Below, piece after piece: positions 28,737-40,818 of a DNA stretch of 64,000 bases; positions within the stretch are counted from its first letter, which is position 1, and every line of letters starts with the position of its first letter. This DNA comes from Pseudomonas sp. JM0905a. Lineage in GTDB: Bacteria > Pseudomonadota > Gammaproteobacteria > Pseudomonadales > Pseudomonadaceae. The position numbers and the translations under genes were made by a program. The DNA lies in contig NZ_JACXBU010000003.1 in assembly GCF_014700075.1 (NCBI RefSeq), forward strand, positions 248,001 through 312,000, in the 5' to 3' direction. The notes under the pieces were generated by a model. It made no database searches and had not been told where the DNA came from. It saw only the letters and a list, made by a program, of their open reading frames with translations.

Positions 28737-30230
28737 ATGACCACCCTGACCCGTGCAGACTGGGAACAACGCGCCAAGTCCGTGCAGATCGAGACCCGCG
28801 CCTTCATTCATGGCGAATACACCAGCGCCGTTTCCGGCGAGACGTTCGATTGCATCAGCCCGGTCGATGGTCGTCTGCTGGGCAAGGTCGCCAGCTGTGA
28901 CCTGGCCGATGCCGAGCTGGCCGTGAAAGATGCCCGCGCCGTGTTCGAATCTGGCGTCTGGTCGCGTCTGGCGCCGGTCAAGCGCAAGGAGATCATGATC
29001 CGCTTCGCCGACCTGATCGACGCCCACGCCGAAGAGCTGGCCCTGCTGGAAACCCTGGACATGGGCAAGCCGATCAGTGACTCCCTGAGCGTCGACGTCC
29101 CGTCCGCATCCCGCGCCATCCGTTGGAGCGGTGAGGCCATCGACAAGATCTACGACGAAGTCGCCGCCACTCCGCATAACGAACTGGGTCTGGTGACCCG
29201 TGAGCCGGTAGGTGTTGTCGCCGCCATCGTGCCGTGGAACTTCCCGTTGCTGATGACCTGCTGGAAGCTCGGCCCGGCACTGTCCACCGGCAACTCGATC
29301 GTCCTCAAGCCGTCCGAGAAGTCGCCGCTGACCGGCATCCGCATTGCCCAGCTGGCCATCGAGGCCGGCATTCCGGCAGGCGTGTTCAACGTGCTGCCGG
29401 GCTTCGGCCACACCGTGGGCAAGGCCCTGGCCCTGCACATGGACGTCGACACCCTGGTGTTCACCGGCTCCACCAAGATCGCCAAGCAACTGATGATCTA
29501 CGCCGGCGAATCCAACATGAAGCGCGTCTGGCTGGAAGCCGGCGGCAAGAGCCCGAACATTGTCTTCGCCGACGCTCCTGATCTGCAGGCCGCCGCCGAA
29601 GCCGCCGCTGGCGCCATCGCCTTCAACCAGGGCGAAGTCTGCACCGCCGGTTCGCGCCTGTTGGTCGAGCGCTCCATCAAGGACAAGTTCGTCCCCATGG
29701 TGGTCGAGGCGATCAAGGCCTGGAAGCCGGGCAACCCGCTGGACCCGGCGACCAACGTCGGCGCCCTGGTGGACACCACTCAGATGAACAACGTGCTGTC
29801 CTACATCCAGGCCGGCCATGACGACGGCGCCAAGCTGGTGGCCGGCGGCAAGCGCGTACTGGAAGAGACCGGCGGCACCTACGTCGAGCCGACCATCTTC
29901 GACGGCGTGGACAACGCCATGCGCATCGCCAAGGAAGAAATCTTCGGCCCGGTCCTGTCGGTCATCGCTTTCGACAGCGAAGAGGAAGCCGTCGCCATCG
30001 CCAACGACACCATCTACGGCCTGGCTGCGGCGGTGTGGACCAACAACCTGTCCCGTGCCCACCTGGTCGGCAAGGCCCTGCGCGCCGGCAGCGTCTGGAT
30101 CAACCAGTACGACGGCGGCGACATGACCGCGCCCTTCGGCGGCTTCAAGCAGTCCGGCAACGGCCGCGACAAGTCCCTGCACGCTTTCGACAAGTACACC
30201 GAGCTGAAGTCCACCTGGATCAAGCTCTGA
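28737..30230 (+). CDS. kauB: Gamma-aminobutyraldehyde/guanidinobutyraldehyde dehydrogenase KauB
   Basis: 497 residues from the ATG at 28737 behind AGAGGAAA; the frame is open to 28644 without a better site. NAD-dependent aldehyde dehydrogenase: substrate channel VPWNFPLL near 165, catalytic Glu in LEAGGKSPN near 265, catalytic Cys in NQGEVCTAGSRL near 300. KauB-type enzymes oxidise the omega-amino aldehydes from putrescine, agmatine, cadaverine and diaminopropane breakdown. Divergent from the aminotransferase that makes such aldehydes. Followed by a terminator. Confidence 0.94.
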   Translation: MTTLTRADWEQRAKSVQIETRAFIHGEYTSAVSGETFDCISPVDGRLLGKVASCDLADAELAVKDARAVFESGVWSRLAPVKRKEIMIRFADLIDAHAEELALLETLDMGKPISDSLSVDVPSASRAIRWSGEAIDKIYDEVAATPHNELGLVTREPVGVVAAIVPWNFPLLMTCWKLGPALSTGNSIVLKPSEKSPLTGIRIAQLAIEAGIPAGVFNVLPGFGHTVGKALALHMDVDTLVFTGSTKIAKQLMIYAGESNMKRVWLEAGGKSPNIVFADAPDLQAAAEAAAGAIAFNQGEVCTAGSRLLVERSIKDKFVPMVVEAIKAWKPGNPLDPATNVGALVDTTQMNNVLSYIQAGHDDGAKLVAGGKRVLEETGGTYVEPTIFDGVDNAMRIAKEEIFGPVLSVIAFDSEEEAVAIANDTIYGLAAAVWTNNLSRAHLVGKALRAGSVWINQYDGGDMTAPFGGFKQSGNGRDKSLHAFDKYTELKSTWIKL

Positions 30231-30289
30231 TACGCCATTGAGGTCCGCCCCTCGCGGTTCGAGGGGCCGGCTCTACGAGCCACGCCTGC

Positions 30290-30324
30290 GGCCGGGTTTC
30301 CAGTGATGGAGCCCGGCCTTTTTT
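30290..30324 (+). terminator. Terminator of kauB
   Basis: GGCCGGG (30290-30296) pairs with CCCGGCC (30312-30318) and is followed by TTTTTT. A second hairpin (CCCCTCGCGGTTCGAGGGG, 30249-30267) lies upstream. Confidence 0.88.
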
Positions 30325-30358
30325 GCTTTGCGCCAAACGGAAAGGGAGGACGTCGGCA

Positions 30359-31510
30359 ATGCGTTGGGGAACCTACTTCGCGGTTTGCGGCGCGGTCATC
30401 AGCATCGGCCTCGCCCTGGGTGTGACCATGCCGCTGGTGTCGCTGCGACTGGAAAGTTGGGGCCACGGCAGTTTCGCCATCGGCGTGATGGCGGCGACCC
30501 CGGCGGTCGGTGTATTGCTCGGTGCGGTAATTGCCGGGCGACTGGCTGCGCGCTTCGGTACCACCACCCTGATGCAGATGTGTCTGCTGGTGGGGGCCTT
30601 GTCGGTGGCATCGCTGGCGCTGGTGCAGTCCTACCCGGTCTGGCTGGTGCTGAGGCTGTTGATCGGCGTCGCCCTGACGGTGGTGTTCATCCTCGGTGAA
30701 AGCTGGATCAACCAACTGGCGGTGGACGAATGGCGCGGACGCCTGGTGGCCCTCTATGGCACCGGCTACGCCCTGAGTCAGTTGTCCGGCCCGCTGCTGC
30801 TGACGGCGATCGGCACCGGCAACGACCTCGGATTCTGGACTGGAACCGGGCTGCTGATCGGCGGCTCGCTGCTGCTGCTCGGCCGCACCGGCGCGCCCAG
30901 CGTCGACGCCCACAGCGCCTCCGGGCGTGGGCTATGGTCCTTTTGCGCCCGCTTGCCGACCATCGCCTGGGCAGTGGTGCTGTTCGCCGCATTCGAGGCG
31001 ATGATGCTGACCCTGCTGCCGATCTACGGCCTGCGTCAGGGGTTCACCCAAGAGGTGGCGCTGCTGATGGCCAGCGTGGTGGTGGTGGGTGATGCCGCCC
31101 TGCAACTGCCCATCGGCTGGCTGGCCGATCGCATGTCGCGGCGCACCTTGTTCCGTGCCTGTGGCCTGACGCTGCTGCTGAGCAGCCTGGGCATTCCGCT
31201 GTTGCTGCACACGCCGCTGATCTGGCCGGTATGGGTGCTGTTCGGCGCCAGCGCTGGTGGGCTGTTCACCCTGGCGCTGATCCTCATCGGCGAGCGCTAT
31301 CGGGATGACGAACTGGTGCGGGCAAACGCCCATGTTGCCCAGCTCTGGGGGATCGGCTGCCTGGTGGGGCCGCTGGTGACCGGTGCGGCGAGCCAGTGGA
31401 TCAGTGGGCACGCGCTGCCGTTGATGATGGCGCTGGGTGCTGCCGGGTTCGTCTGGCTGGCCTGGAGCCGCGAGCTGTTCGATGACGGTGTCGAGGTCGT
31501 CGCCGACTGA
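30359..31510 (+). CDS. Major facilitator superfamily transporter
   Basis: 383 residues from the ATG at 30359 behind a strong AAAGGGAGGA site. Twelve hydrophobic helices in two halves; motif A-like GRLAARFG near residue 63 and its partner GWLADRMSRRTLF near 258 mark an MFS permease of the drug/metabolite type. Substrate unknown. It sits among putrescine-catabolism genes and may move an amine or amino acid, but this is guesswork. A bidirectional terminator separates it from the convergent oxidase gene. Confidence 0.9.
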   Translation: MRWGTYFAVCGAVISIGLALGVTMPLVSLRLESWGHGSFAIGVMAATPAVGVLLGAVIAGRLAARFGTTTLMQMCLLVGALSVASLALVQSYPVWLVLRLLIGVALTVVFILGESWINQLAVDEWRGRLVALYGTGYALSQLSGPLLLTAIGTGNDLGFWTGTGLLIGGSLLLLGRTGAPSVDAHSASGRGLWSFCARLPTIAWAVVLFAAFEAMMLTLLPIYGLRQGFTQEVALLMASVVVVGDAALQLPIGWLADRMSRRTLFRACGLTLLLSSLGIPLLLHTPLIWPVWVLFGASAGGLFTLALILIGERYRDDELVRANAHVAQLWGIGCLVGPLVTGAASQWISGHALPLMMALGAAGFVWLAWSRELFDDGVEVVAD

Positions 31511-31514
31511 ACAG

Positions 31515-31541
31515 AAAAGGGCCGCCAAGCGGCCCTTTTTC
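31515..31541. terminator. Bidirectional terminator
   Basis: AAGGGCCGC and GCGGCCCTT pair around CAA (31518-31538) with A run before and T run after, between the convergent MFS and FAD-oxidase genes. Confidence 0.92.
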
Positions 31542-31551
31542 ATGCGCGGGA

Positions 31552-32874
31552 TCAGGCGATCCCCACTGCTTCCTTCATCCGGTACCAGAGCATCCCGAGG
31601 GCCAGCAGCGGTGAGCGCAGGTGTCGGCCGCCGGGGAAGGTGATGTGCGGCACCTTGGAGAAAACGTCGAAACCATTGCTCTGCTCGCCGCAGATGGTTT
31701 CGGCCAGGAGCTGGCCGGCCAGGTGAGTGGCGTTCAGCCCGTGGCCGGAGTAGGCCTGGGCGAAGTAGACGTTGGGCTGGTCCGGCAGCTTGCCGATCTG
31801 CGGCAGGCGGTTGGCGCCGATGCCGATCATGCCGCCCCACTGGTAATCGATGCGCACGTTCTCCAGTTGCGGGAAGACCTTGAGCATCTTCGGCTGCATA
31901 TAGGCGCCGATATTCGCCGGATCGCGTCCGGAATAATGGCAAGCGCCACCGAACAACAGGCGGTTGTCCGCGGAGAGGCGGTAGTAGTCCAGGGCGACGC
32001 GCTGGTCGCATACCGCCATGTTCTGCGGCAGCAGCTCGCGGGCCACTTCAACGGGCAGCGGTTCGGTGGCGATGACGTAGCTGCCGGCGGGCAGCACCTT
32101 GCCGCCAAGCGTCGTGTTGAGGTCGTTCATGTAGGCGTTGCAGCCCAGCACCAGGGTCTTGGCGCGGACCACGCCGCTGGCGGCATGCACCTTCACTTCG
32201 GCGCCGTACTCGATGCGGGTGACGGCGGAGTGCTCGAACAGGCGTACGCCAAGGGATTGCGCCGCAGCGGCTTCGCCCAGGGCGAGGTTGAGCGGATGCA
32301 GGTGGCCGGAACCCATGTCGATCAGGCCGCCGACGTAGCGATCCGAGCCCACCACGCTGCGCATCTCGCCAGGCTGCACCAGGCGCAACTCGTGGCGGTA
32401 GCCAAGGCCCTTGAGCTCTTCCATGTCCTCGGCGAAACCGGCGAAATCGCCGGGCTTGTTGGCCAGGTCGCAGTAGCCCCAGGTCAGGTCGCAGTCGATG
32501 GCGAACTCTTCCACCCGGCGACGGACGATCTCCACCGCTTCCAGCCCCATAAGCTTGAGGGAACGCACGCCTTCGGCGCCGATCACCGGCTCGAACTGCT
32601 CGACGCCGTGGCCGACGCCGCGAATCAGTTGTCCGCCATTGCGCCCGCTGGCGCCCCAGCCAATCTGCCGGGCCTCCAGCAGCACCACCGAGCGGCCGCG
32701 TCGGGCTAGTTCGATCGCTGTGTTCAGCCCGGAGAATCCGCCACCGACAATGCACACGTCTGCCAGCTCCTCTCCCGCCAGGGACGGATATTCGATGCGA
32801 CGGTTGGCGGTCGCAGCGTAATAGGAGGGGGCGTGTTCTTCGGTGTGCACCGGGATACGAACGCGGGCGTTCAT
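31552..32874 (-). CDS. FAD-dependent amine oxidase (gamma-glutamylputrescine oxidase PuuB-like, DAO family)
   Basis: 440 residues from the ATG at 32874; the frame is open to 32949 but the family start MNARVRIPVHTEEH fits here. The Rossmann FAD motif DVCIVGGGFSGLNTAIELAR (about 38-57) is followed by GASGRNGGQL (about 78), and the C-terminus YFAQAYSGHGLNATHLAG (about 380) closes the flavin site. PuuB-type enzymes oxidise gamma-glutamylputrescine to the aldehyde, the substrate of KauB-type dehydrogenases encoded 1.3 kb away. Convergent with the MFS gene and followed (minus strand upstream) by lrp. Confidence 0.9.
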   Translation of the reverse strand: MNARVRIPVHTEEHAPSYYAATANRRIEYPSLAGEELADVCIVGGGFSGLNTAIELARRGRSVVLLEARQIGWGASGRNGGQLIRGVGHGVEQFEPVIGAEGVRSLKLMGLEAVEIVRRRVEEFAIDCDLTWGYCDLANKPGDFAGFAEDMEELKGLGYRHELRLVQPGEMRSVVGSDRYVGGLIDMGSGHLHPLNLALGEAAAAQSLGVRLFEHSAVTRIEYGAEVKVHAASGVVRAKTLVLGCNAYMNDLNTTLGGKVLPAGSYVIATEPLPVEVARELLPQNMAVCDQRVALDYYRLSADNRLLFGGACHYSGRDPANIGAYMQPKMLKVFPQLENVRIDYQWGGMIGIGANRLPQIGKLPDQPNVYFAQAYSGHGLNATHLAGQLLAETICGEQSNGFDVFSKVPHITFPGGRHLRSPLLALGMLWYRMKEAVGIA

Positions 32875-32973
32875 GTGCGAAATCCTGATTTTATTGTTTG
32901 GAAAATTTAACGCCCGGGCAGAATAAGGCGAACCCCCCGACCATGCCAAGGGGTTCGGAACGCGCGTAACACA

Positions 32974-33462
32974 TCATTCGGGAATCGGCAGATTCAGCGA
33001 TTCCTTCACCTCTTCCATGACGATGTAGGACTTGGATTCACGCACGTGGGGCAGCTTCAGCAGGATGTCGCCGAGCAGCTTTCGATAGGAGGCCATCTCG
33101 TTGATTCGCGCTTTCACCAGGTAGTCGAAGTCGCCCGACACCAAGTGGCACTCCAGCACGTGGGGCAGCTTGAGCACGGCGCGGCGGAAGTCTTCGAATG
33201 TATCACCGGACTTGTAGTCCAGGCTGATCTCGACGAACACCAGCAGGCTTGCCTTGAGGTGCTGCGGATTCAGGCGCGCGTTGTAGCCGAGGATGATGCC
33301 CTCGCGTTCCAGGCGGCGGACGCGCTCGGTGCAGGGCGTGGTGGACAGCCCCACGCGTTCGCCCAGCTCGGTGAAGGAGATGCGGCCGTCTTCCTGCAGG
33401 ATTCGTAAAATATTCCGGTCTATCTTGTCGAGTTCACGACGGGATTGATGCTGGGTGCGCAT
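32974..33462 (-). CDS. lrp: Lrp/AsnC-family regulator of D-alanine catabolism
   Basis: 162 residues from the ATG at 33462; the open frame extends to 33510. HTH region DRNILRILQEDGRISFTELG then GLSTTPCTERVRRLE (about 15-55), and a RAM/AsnC ligand domain (about 70-150, ending VRESKSYIVMEEVKESL). Lrp-type octamers bind AT-rich dyads. The gene is divergent from dadA with a TATAGC/GCTATA dyad between, and in Pseudomonas the homologue activates dadAX in response to alanine. Confidence 0.93.
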   Translation of the reverse strand: MRTQHQSRRELDKIDRNILRILQEDGRISFTELGERVGLSTTPCTERVRRLEREGIILGYNARLNPQHLKASLLVFVEISLDYKSGDTFEDFRRAVLKLPHVLECHLVSGDFDYLVKARINEMASYRKLLGDILLKLPHVRESKSYIVMEEVKESLNLPIPE

Positions 33463-33499
33463 GGTGGATGCCCCTCCGCTGAAGCGCATATTGCCGAGA

Positions 33500-33560
33500 A
33501 TTATCGCCAAATATAGCTGGCTATATAGTGAATATCACTGGGGTCGTCTCCCTATACTGC
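33500..33560 (+). promoter_or_regulatory. dadA promoter with Lrp-type dyad
   Basis: A perfect dyad TATAGC-TG-GCTATA (33512-33525) sits in AT-rich DNA 110 bp before dadA. TATACT at 33553-33558 is a good -10, while the sequence 17 bp before it (TGAATA) is a poor -35, as expected for an activator-dependent promoter. Lrp encoded next door is the natural ligand. Confidence 0.55.
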
Positions 33561-33620
33561 GCGCCAATGACGCTCAAAATAACAAACGCAGCGAATCCCC
33601 CGCTGCGAATGGAGACAGAC

Positions 33621-34919
33621 ATGCGAGTGATGGTCCTTGGCAGTGGTGTGATCGGTACGACTAGCGCCTATTACCTGGCCCAGGCGGGGTTCGAGGTGGT
33701 CGTGGTCGACCGCCAGAACGCCGTGGCCATGGAAACCAGCTTCGCCAACGCTGGCCAGGTTTCCCCCGGTTATGCATCGCCCTGGGCGGCGCCCGGCGTG
33801 CCGCTGAAGGCCGTCAAATGGATGCTGCAGCAGCACGCACCGCTGGCCATCCGCACTACCAGCGACATCGACCAGTACCTGTGGATGACGCAGATGCTGC
33901 GCAACTGCACCGCCGCCCGTTATGCGGTGAACAAGGAGCGCATGGTGCGTCTGTCCGAGTACAGCCGCGATTGCCTCGACGAGCTCCGCGCCGAAACCGG
34001 CATCAGCTATGAAGGCCGCGCGCTCGGTACCACCCAGCTGTTCCGCACCCAGGCCCAGGTAGACGCCGCGGCCAAGGACATCGCCGTGCTCGAAGCGTCC
34101 GGCGTGCCCTACGAATTGCTGGACCGTGACGGCATCGCCCGTGTCGAACCAGCCCTGGCCAACGTCAAGCACAAGCTGGCCGGCGCCCTGCGCCTGCCCA
34201 ACGACCAGACCGGCGACTGCCAGATGTTCACCACTCGCCTCGCCGAGATGGCGGAAAAGCTGGGCGTGGAGTTCCGCTTCGGCCAGAACATCGAGCGCCT
34301 GGACTTCGCCGGTGACCGCATCAACGGCGTATGGATCGACGGCAAGCTGGAAACCGCAGACCGCTACGTGCTGGCGTTGGGCAGCTACACCCCGCAAATG
34401 CTCAAGCCGCTCGGCATCAAGGCTCCGGTTTATCCGCTCAAGGGCTATTCGCTGACCGTACCGATCACCAATCCGGCGATGGCTCCGACCTCGACCATTC
34501 TCGACGAGACCTACAAGGTCGCCATCACTCGTTTCGACAAGCGCATCCGCGTGGGCGGCATGGCCGAGATCACCGGCTTCAACCTGGACCTGAATCCAGC
34601 TCGCCGCGACACCCTGGAAATGATCACCGCCGACCTCTACCCGGAAGGTGGCGACCTGTCCCAAGCCAGCTTCTGGACCGGCCTGCGCCCGGCGACCCCG
34701 GACGGCACCCCGATCGTAGGCGCCACCCCGTTCCGCAACCTGTTCCTCAACACCGGACACGGTACCCTTGGCTGGACCATGGCCTGCGGCTCCGGCCGCC
34801 TGCTGGCCGACCTGATGGCGCGCAAGCGTCCGCAGATCAGCGCCGAAGGCCTGGACATCTTCCGTTACGGCAATTCCAAGGAGACTCCGGACAATGTCAA
34901 TCCAGCGCCTGCGCACTGA
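33621..34919 (+). CDS. dadA: D-amino-acid dehydrogenase small subunit DadA
   Basis: 432 residues from the ATG at 33621; the frame is open to 33528. FAD Rossmann start [20 protein letters not shown], the conserved [20 protein letters not shown] (about 45-64), and C-terminal [18 protein letters not shown] (about 378-395). It oxidises D-alanine and other D-amino acids to 2-oxo acids at the membrane, passing electrons to the quinone pool. The stop overlaps the following ridA-like gene by 26 bp and dadX comes next, so this is a dadA-ridA-dadX operon. Confidence 0.97.
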   Translation: MRVMVLGSGVIGTTSAYYLAQAGFEVVVVDRQNAVAMETSFANAGQVSPGYASPWAAPGVPLKAVKWMLQQHAPLAIRTTSDIDQYLWMTQMLRNCTAARYAVNKERMVRLSEYSRDCLDELRAETGISYEGRALGTTQLFRTQAQVDAAAKDIAVLEASGVPYELLDRDGIARVEPALANVKHKLAGALRLPNDQTGDCQMFTTRLAEMAEKLGVEFRFGQNIERLDFAGDRINGVWIDGKLETADRYVLALGSYTPQMLKPLGIKAPVYPLKGYSLTVPITNPAMAPTSTILDETYKVAITRFDKRIRVGGMAEITGFNLDLNPARRDTLEMITADLYPEGGDLSQASFWTGLRPATPDGTPIVGATPFRNLFLNTGHGTLGWTMACGSGRLLADLMARKRPQISAEGLDIFRYGNSKETPDNVNPAPAH

Positions 34920-35247
34920 AACCCGCTACAGCGAAATCGTCATCCACAACGGCACGGTCTACCTGGCCGGCCAGTTGGACGAAAAGCACAGTGCGGGTGT
35001 CGGCCAGCAGACCCGTGAAACCCTCGCCGCCATCGACGCGATGCTGGCCGAGGCAGGCACCGACAAGAGCCGCATCCTGTCGGTGACCATCTACCTGAAG
35101 GACATGGAGGCTGATTACGCCGCGATGAACGCGGTGTGGGATGCCTGGGTGCCGAAGGGCGCCGCTCCGGCCCGTGCCTGCGTCGAGGCGAAGCTGTACT
35201 CGCCTGACGTGCTGGTGGAGATGACGGTCGTCGCTGCACTTCCCTAG
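34894..35247 (+). CDS. RidA-family imine/enamine deaminase (dad operon)
   Basis: 117 residues of the YjgF/RidA family, a paralogue of the one beside spoT but shorter and diverged. [20 protein letters not shown] opens, and the C-terminal block with Arg ([20 protein letters not shown] in part) is kept. DadA releases 2-imino acids, which RidA enzymes hydrolyse, so its place overlapping the dadA 3' end fits well. Ends before a hairpin terminator that still lets dadX follow. Confidence 0.92.
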   Translation: MSIQRLRTETRYSEIVIHNGTVYLAGQLDEKHSAGVGQQTRETLAAIDAMLAEAGTDKSRILSVTIYLKDMEADYAAMNAVWDAWVPKGAAPARACVEAKLYSPDVLVEMTVVAALP

Positions 35248-35259
35248 TTTCTTGCTCAG

Positions 35260-35284
35260 CCCGGCGTTCGCGCCGGGTTTTTTC
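35260..35284 (+). terminator. Hairpin terminator inside the dad operon
   Basis: CCCGGCG and CGCCGGG pair around TTCG (35260-35277), followed by six T. It lies between the ridA-like gene and dadX, so may attenuate dadX expression. Confidence 0.85.
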
Positions 35285-35313
35285 CATCCGATCAATTAGA
35301 AGAAGCCCTCGCC

Positions 35314-36381
35314 ATGCGTCCCGCCCGTGCCCTGATCGATCTCGAAGCCCTGCGCCACAACTACCGCCTCGCCCGCGAAGTCACGAGCGCCAAGGCCCTT
35401 GCCGTGGTCAAGGCCGACGCCTACGGCCATGGTGCGGTGCGCTGCGCCCAGGCACTGGAGTCCGAGGCCAACGGTTTTGCCGTGGCTTGCATCGAGGAAG
35501 CGCTGCAGTTGCGCGCGGCAGGCATCAGCAAGCCGATCCTGCTGCTGGAAGGCTTCTTCGAGGCCGACGAACTGGCACTGATCCAGGAGCACGATTTCTG
35601 GACCGTGGTGCACTCCAGCTGGCAGCTGGAGGCCATCGAAGCCGCCTCTCTTCGCAAGCCGCTGACCGTCTGGCTCAAGCTGGACTCGGGCATGCACCGC
35701 GTTGGCCTCCACCCGGCCGAATACCGGGATGCCTGGCAGCGCCTGCAGGCGAGTGGCAAGGTCGAGAAGATCGTCCTGATGAGCCACTTCGCCCGTGCCG
35801 ACGAACTGGACTGCACCAGCAGCAGCGAGCAGCTCGCCGTCTTCGAGCAGGCCCGCGTCGGTCTCGAGGCTGAGGTCAGCCTGCGCAACTCGCCGGCCGT
35901 GCTGGGCTGGCCGCAGGTTCCGAGCGACTGGGTGCGTCCCGGCATCATGCTTTATGGCGCCACCCCCTTCGAACAGGCGCATTCCCTGGCCGAGAAGCTG
36001 AAGCCGGTGATGACCCTGGAATCGAAAATCATCAGTGTGCGCGAACTGCCTGCCGGCCAACCGGTCGGCTACGGTGCGAAGTTCGTCACCGAGCGCCCGA
36101 CCCGCGTCGGCGTGGTCGCCATGGGCTATGCCGATGGCTACCCGCGCCATGCGCCCACCGGCACCCCGGTGAGCATCGACGGCCAGCCGAGCCGACTGAT
36201 CGGCCGGGTATCCATGGACATGCTCACGGTCGATCTCACCGACCTGCCCAGCGCAGGCCTCGGCAGCCGCGTCGAACTCTGGGGCAAGGAAGTCCTGGCC
36301 AGTGATGTGGCGGTCCACGCTGGCACCATTCCGTACCAGATCTTCTGCAACCTGCGCCGGGTACCGCTCGTCTACGTCTGA
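35314..36381 (+). CDS. dadX: Catabolic alanine racemase DadX
   Basis: 355 residues, fold type III PLP enzyme. PLP lysine in [10 protein letters not shown] (about 30-39) and the catalytic Tyr region PVGYGAKF (about 250) are intact; YADGYPRH and [15 protein letters not shown] complete the signature. It converts L- to D-alanine for oxidation by DadA, and can support the cell wall. The gene is in the dad cluster, so it is the catabolic rather than the biosynthetic racemase. Confidence 0.96.
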   Translation: MRPARALIDLEALRHNYRLAREVTSAKALAVVKADAYGHGAVRCAQALESEANGFAVACIEEALQLRAAGISKPILLLEGFFEADELALIQEHDFWTVVHSSWQLEAIEAASLRKPLTVWLKLDSGMHRVGLHPAEYRDAWQRLQASGKVEKIVLMSHFARADELDCTSSSEQLAVFEQARVGLEAEVSLRNSPAVLGWPQVPSDWVRPGIMLYGATPFEQAHSLAEKLKPVMTLESKIISVRELPAGQPVGYGAKFVTERPTRVGVVAMGYADGYPRHAPTGTPVSIDGQPSRLIGRVSMDMLTVDLTDLPSAGLGSRVELWGKEVLASDVAVHAGTIPYQIFCNLRRVPLVYV

Positions 36382-36398
36382 TCCATCAGGAAGGGCCG

Positions 36399-36420
36399 AA
36401 TGATCATTAAATCGATCATT
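36399..36420. promoter_or_regulatory. PuuR-like operator upstream of the regulator gene
   Basis: AATGATC (36399-36405) and GATCATT (36414-36420) form a 7-bp inverted repeat with an 8-bp spacer, a dyad in GC-rich DNA. Read on the minus strand it resembles the PuuR site (10 of 15) and has the same ATG..CAT 20-bp frame as operator 1 near kauB. Likely autoregulatory for the gene at 36579, 160 bp downstream. Confidence 0.4.
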
Positions 36421-36578
36421 TGGCCGACGTTTCGTGCAAGATAGCGGCTTTTCCCAGGCTCTCCTTGGGGTGGGGAAAGTTTGCGCGGTATTGACGGCCC
36501 GAGTGTTGTAAATACTGAACGCTGTTGCCATGATACGGCGACCGTGACCACCCCTGATCCCCAAGGAGGATCCCGCCA

Positions 36579-37127
36579 TTGGACGTCGGTGTTCGACTGC
36601 AAGCCATCCGTAAGCTGAAAGGCCTGTCCCAGCGTGAGCTCGCCAAGCGCGCGGGTGTCACCAACAGCACGATTTCCATGATCGAGAAGAACAGTGTCAG
36701 CCCCTCCATCAGTTCGCTGAAGAAGGTGCTGGGTGGCATTCCCATGTCGCTGGTTGAGTTCTTCTCTCTCGATCTTGAGCAGGAAAACCAGGTCCAGGTG
36801 GTTTATCGGGCTTCCGAACTCACTGATATCTGCAGCGGCGCCATCACCATGAAGCTGGTGGGCAAGGCCCATCCCAGTCGCGCCCTGGCCTTCCTCGACG
36901 AGACCTATCCGCCGGGCTCCGATACCGGCGACGAGATGTACGCCCACGACGGCGAAGAGGCCGGCATGCTGGTGGAAGGCCGCCTTGAGCTGACCATCGG
37001 CAGCGAGGTGTATGTCCTCGAACCCGGCGACAGCTACTACTTCGAAAGCAGCAAACCGCACCGCTTCCGCAATCCGTTCGACGCCCCGGCTCGCCTGATC
37101 AGCGCGACCACGCCGGCGAACTTCTGA
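36579..37127 (+). CDS. puuR: PuuR-like transcriptional repressor (XRE HTH + cupin)
   Basis: 182 residues starting at TTG (36579) behind AAGGAGGA at 36563-36570; no ATG fits. HTH (about 4-58): VRLQAIRKLKGLSQRELAKR then GVTNSTISMIEKNSVSPSI. C-terminal cupin (about 105-180): DEMYAHDGEEAGMLVEGRLE and LEPGDSYYFESSKPHRF. This HTH-cupin build is that of PuuR, the putrescine repressor of the gamma-glutamylated pathway. It lies downstream of dadX in its own unit. The PuuR-like boxes near kauB and upstream of this gene give likely targets. Confidence 0.9.
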   Translation: MDVGVRLQAIRKLKGLSQRELAKRAGVTNSTISMIEKNSVSPSISSLKKVLGGIPMSLVEFFSLDLEQENQVQVVYRASELTDICSGAITMKLVGKAHPSRALAFLDETYPPGSDTGDEMYAHDGEEAGMLVEGRLELTIGSEVYVLEPGDSYYFESSKPHRFRNPFDAPARLISATTPANF

Positions 37128-37259
37128 ATTCCATGAGCGCCACGCGAATTTCCCTGCGACATGTTGGGTTGTTTCAGCGTGGCGAACTAACCGTATATAC
37201 TTGCGCCCGCTCGCGAAACCGTGGCCGCGGGCGATACTAGCCACGATGAGGGTGTAAGG

Positions 37260-37682
37260 GTGAACCTAATCAAGAAGATGCTGGCAGCTCATGCTGCCGT
37301 ATTGGCCCTGTGGGCTGTTAGCGCCCAGGCCGCGACCGACGACGCCGTTGCCGAGCGCATCAAGCCGGTAGGCGAGGTCTGCGTACAGGGTCAGGAATGC
37401 AAAGGTGTTGGCGCCGTTGCAGCCGCTGCTGGCGGCGGCGCGCGTACGCCGGACGACATCATTGCCAAGCACTGTGGCGCCTGCCACACCGCTGGCGTGC
37501 TGGGTGCGCCGAAGATCGGCGATACCGCTGCCTGGAAAGAGCGTGCTGACCACCAGGGCGGCCTCGACGGCATCCTGGCCAAGGCCATCACCGGCATCAA
37601 CAGCATGCCGCCGAAGGGCACCTGCGCCGACTGCACCGATGATGAGCTGAAAGCCACCATCAAGAAGATGTCCGGCCTGTAA
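37260..37682 (+). CDS. cycB: Cytochrome c5, periplasmic monohaem
   Basis: 140 residues, GTG start at 37260 with GAGGG 8 nt upstream (the frame is open to 37221). A Sec signal peptide ends near residue 23 (AVSAQA). The haem site is CGACH near residue 77, and Met in INSMPPKGTCADC is the sixth ligand, the extra Cys pair being a c5 trait. It shuttles electrons in the periplasm. Terminator follows. Confidence 0.94.
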   Translation: MNLIKKMLAAHAAVLALWAVSAQAATDDAVAERIKPVGEVCVQGQECKGVGAVAAAAGGGARTPDDIIAKHCGACHTAGVLGAPKIGDTAAWKERADHQGGLDGILAKAITGINSMPPKGTCADCTDDELKATIKKMSGL

Positions 37683-37697
37683 TAGTCCGCCATCGAT

Positions 37698-37726
37698 AAA
37701 AAAGCCGCCCAAGGGCGGCTTTTTTG
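37698..37726 (+). terminator. Terminator of cycB
   Basis: AGCCGCCC (37703-37710) pairs with GGGCGGCT (37713-37720), then five T. Confidence 0.94.
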
Positions 37727-37739
37727 TGCCTGCAGCATG

Positions 37740-37905
37740 CGACCTGTTGCCGCAGCCGGAGCGAACTCATTCGCGATTGAAATCGCTCACAGGTAACCGG
37801 TTGCCTCGGACCTGTAGGTTGGGCTGAGCTCTGCGAAGCCCAACGTTAGCCGCTGAGACGCCTGTTGGGCTTCGTGGGCTCAGCCACAACCTACGGCAGG
37901 ACTCT
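37740..37905. repeat. Pseudomonas intergenic repeats: REP-like and GTAGGTTGGG palindrome
   Basis: 37757-37790 contains GGAGCGAACTCATTCGCGAT, a REP-type core. 37813-37895 contains GTAGGTTGGGCTGAGC ... CTCAGCCACAACCTAC, an inverted pair around AAGCCCAACG and TTGGGCTTCG, the same repeat found at 42520-42604. Both lie between convergent genes. Confidence 0.7.
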
Positions 37906-37934
37906 GTCCTGCATCGCGATTGAGATTGGCGGGG

Positions 37935-40561
<2,627 letters not shown>

Positions 40562-40818
40562 GCTGGGGGCTGGATCAAGGCGAATGGCCGCGCATTCTAG
40601 CAGGCCGGCCGGGTTGTACCGAAGTACCTCCGGGCAACTGTGATGTAACCTCTGTTGCTGGTGGGTTTTCCTTGGAAAATTCCTGATAGACAGTACGATG
40701 GTGCCGTCTTCGTCGGCGATTTGGCGAAGGCCACGCAGGGAAGTGTGGTAAGAACGACGCCGAAAATGGCGCAGCCTGGCGCGAAAGCGCCGAAGTTTCC
40801 GTGACCGGGGGAGGTCAT

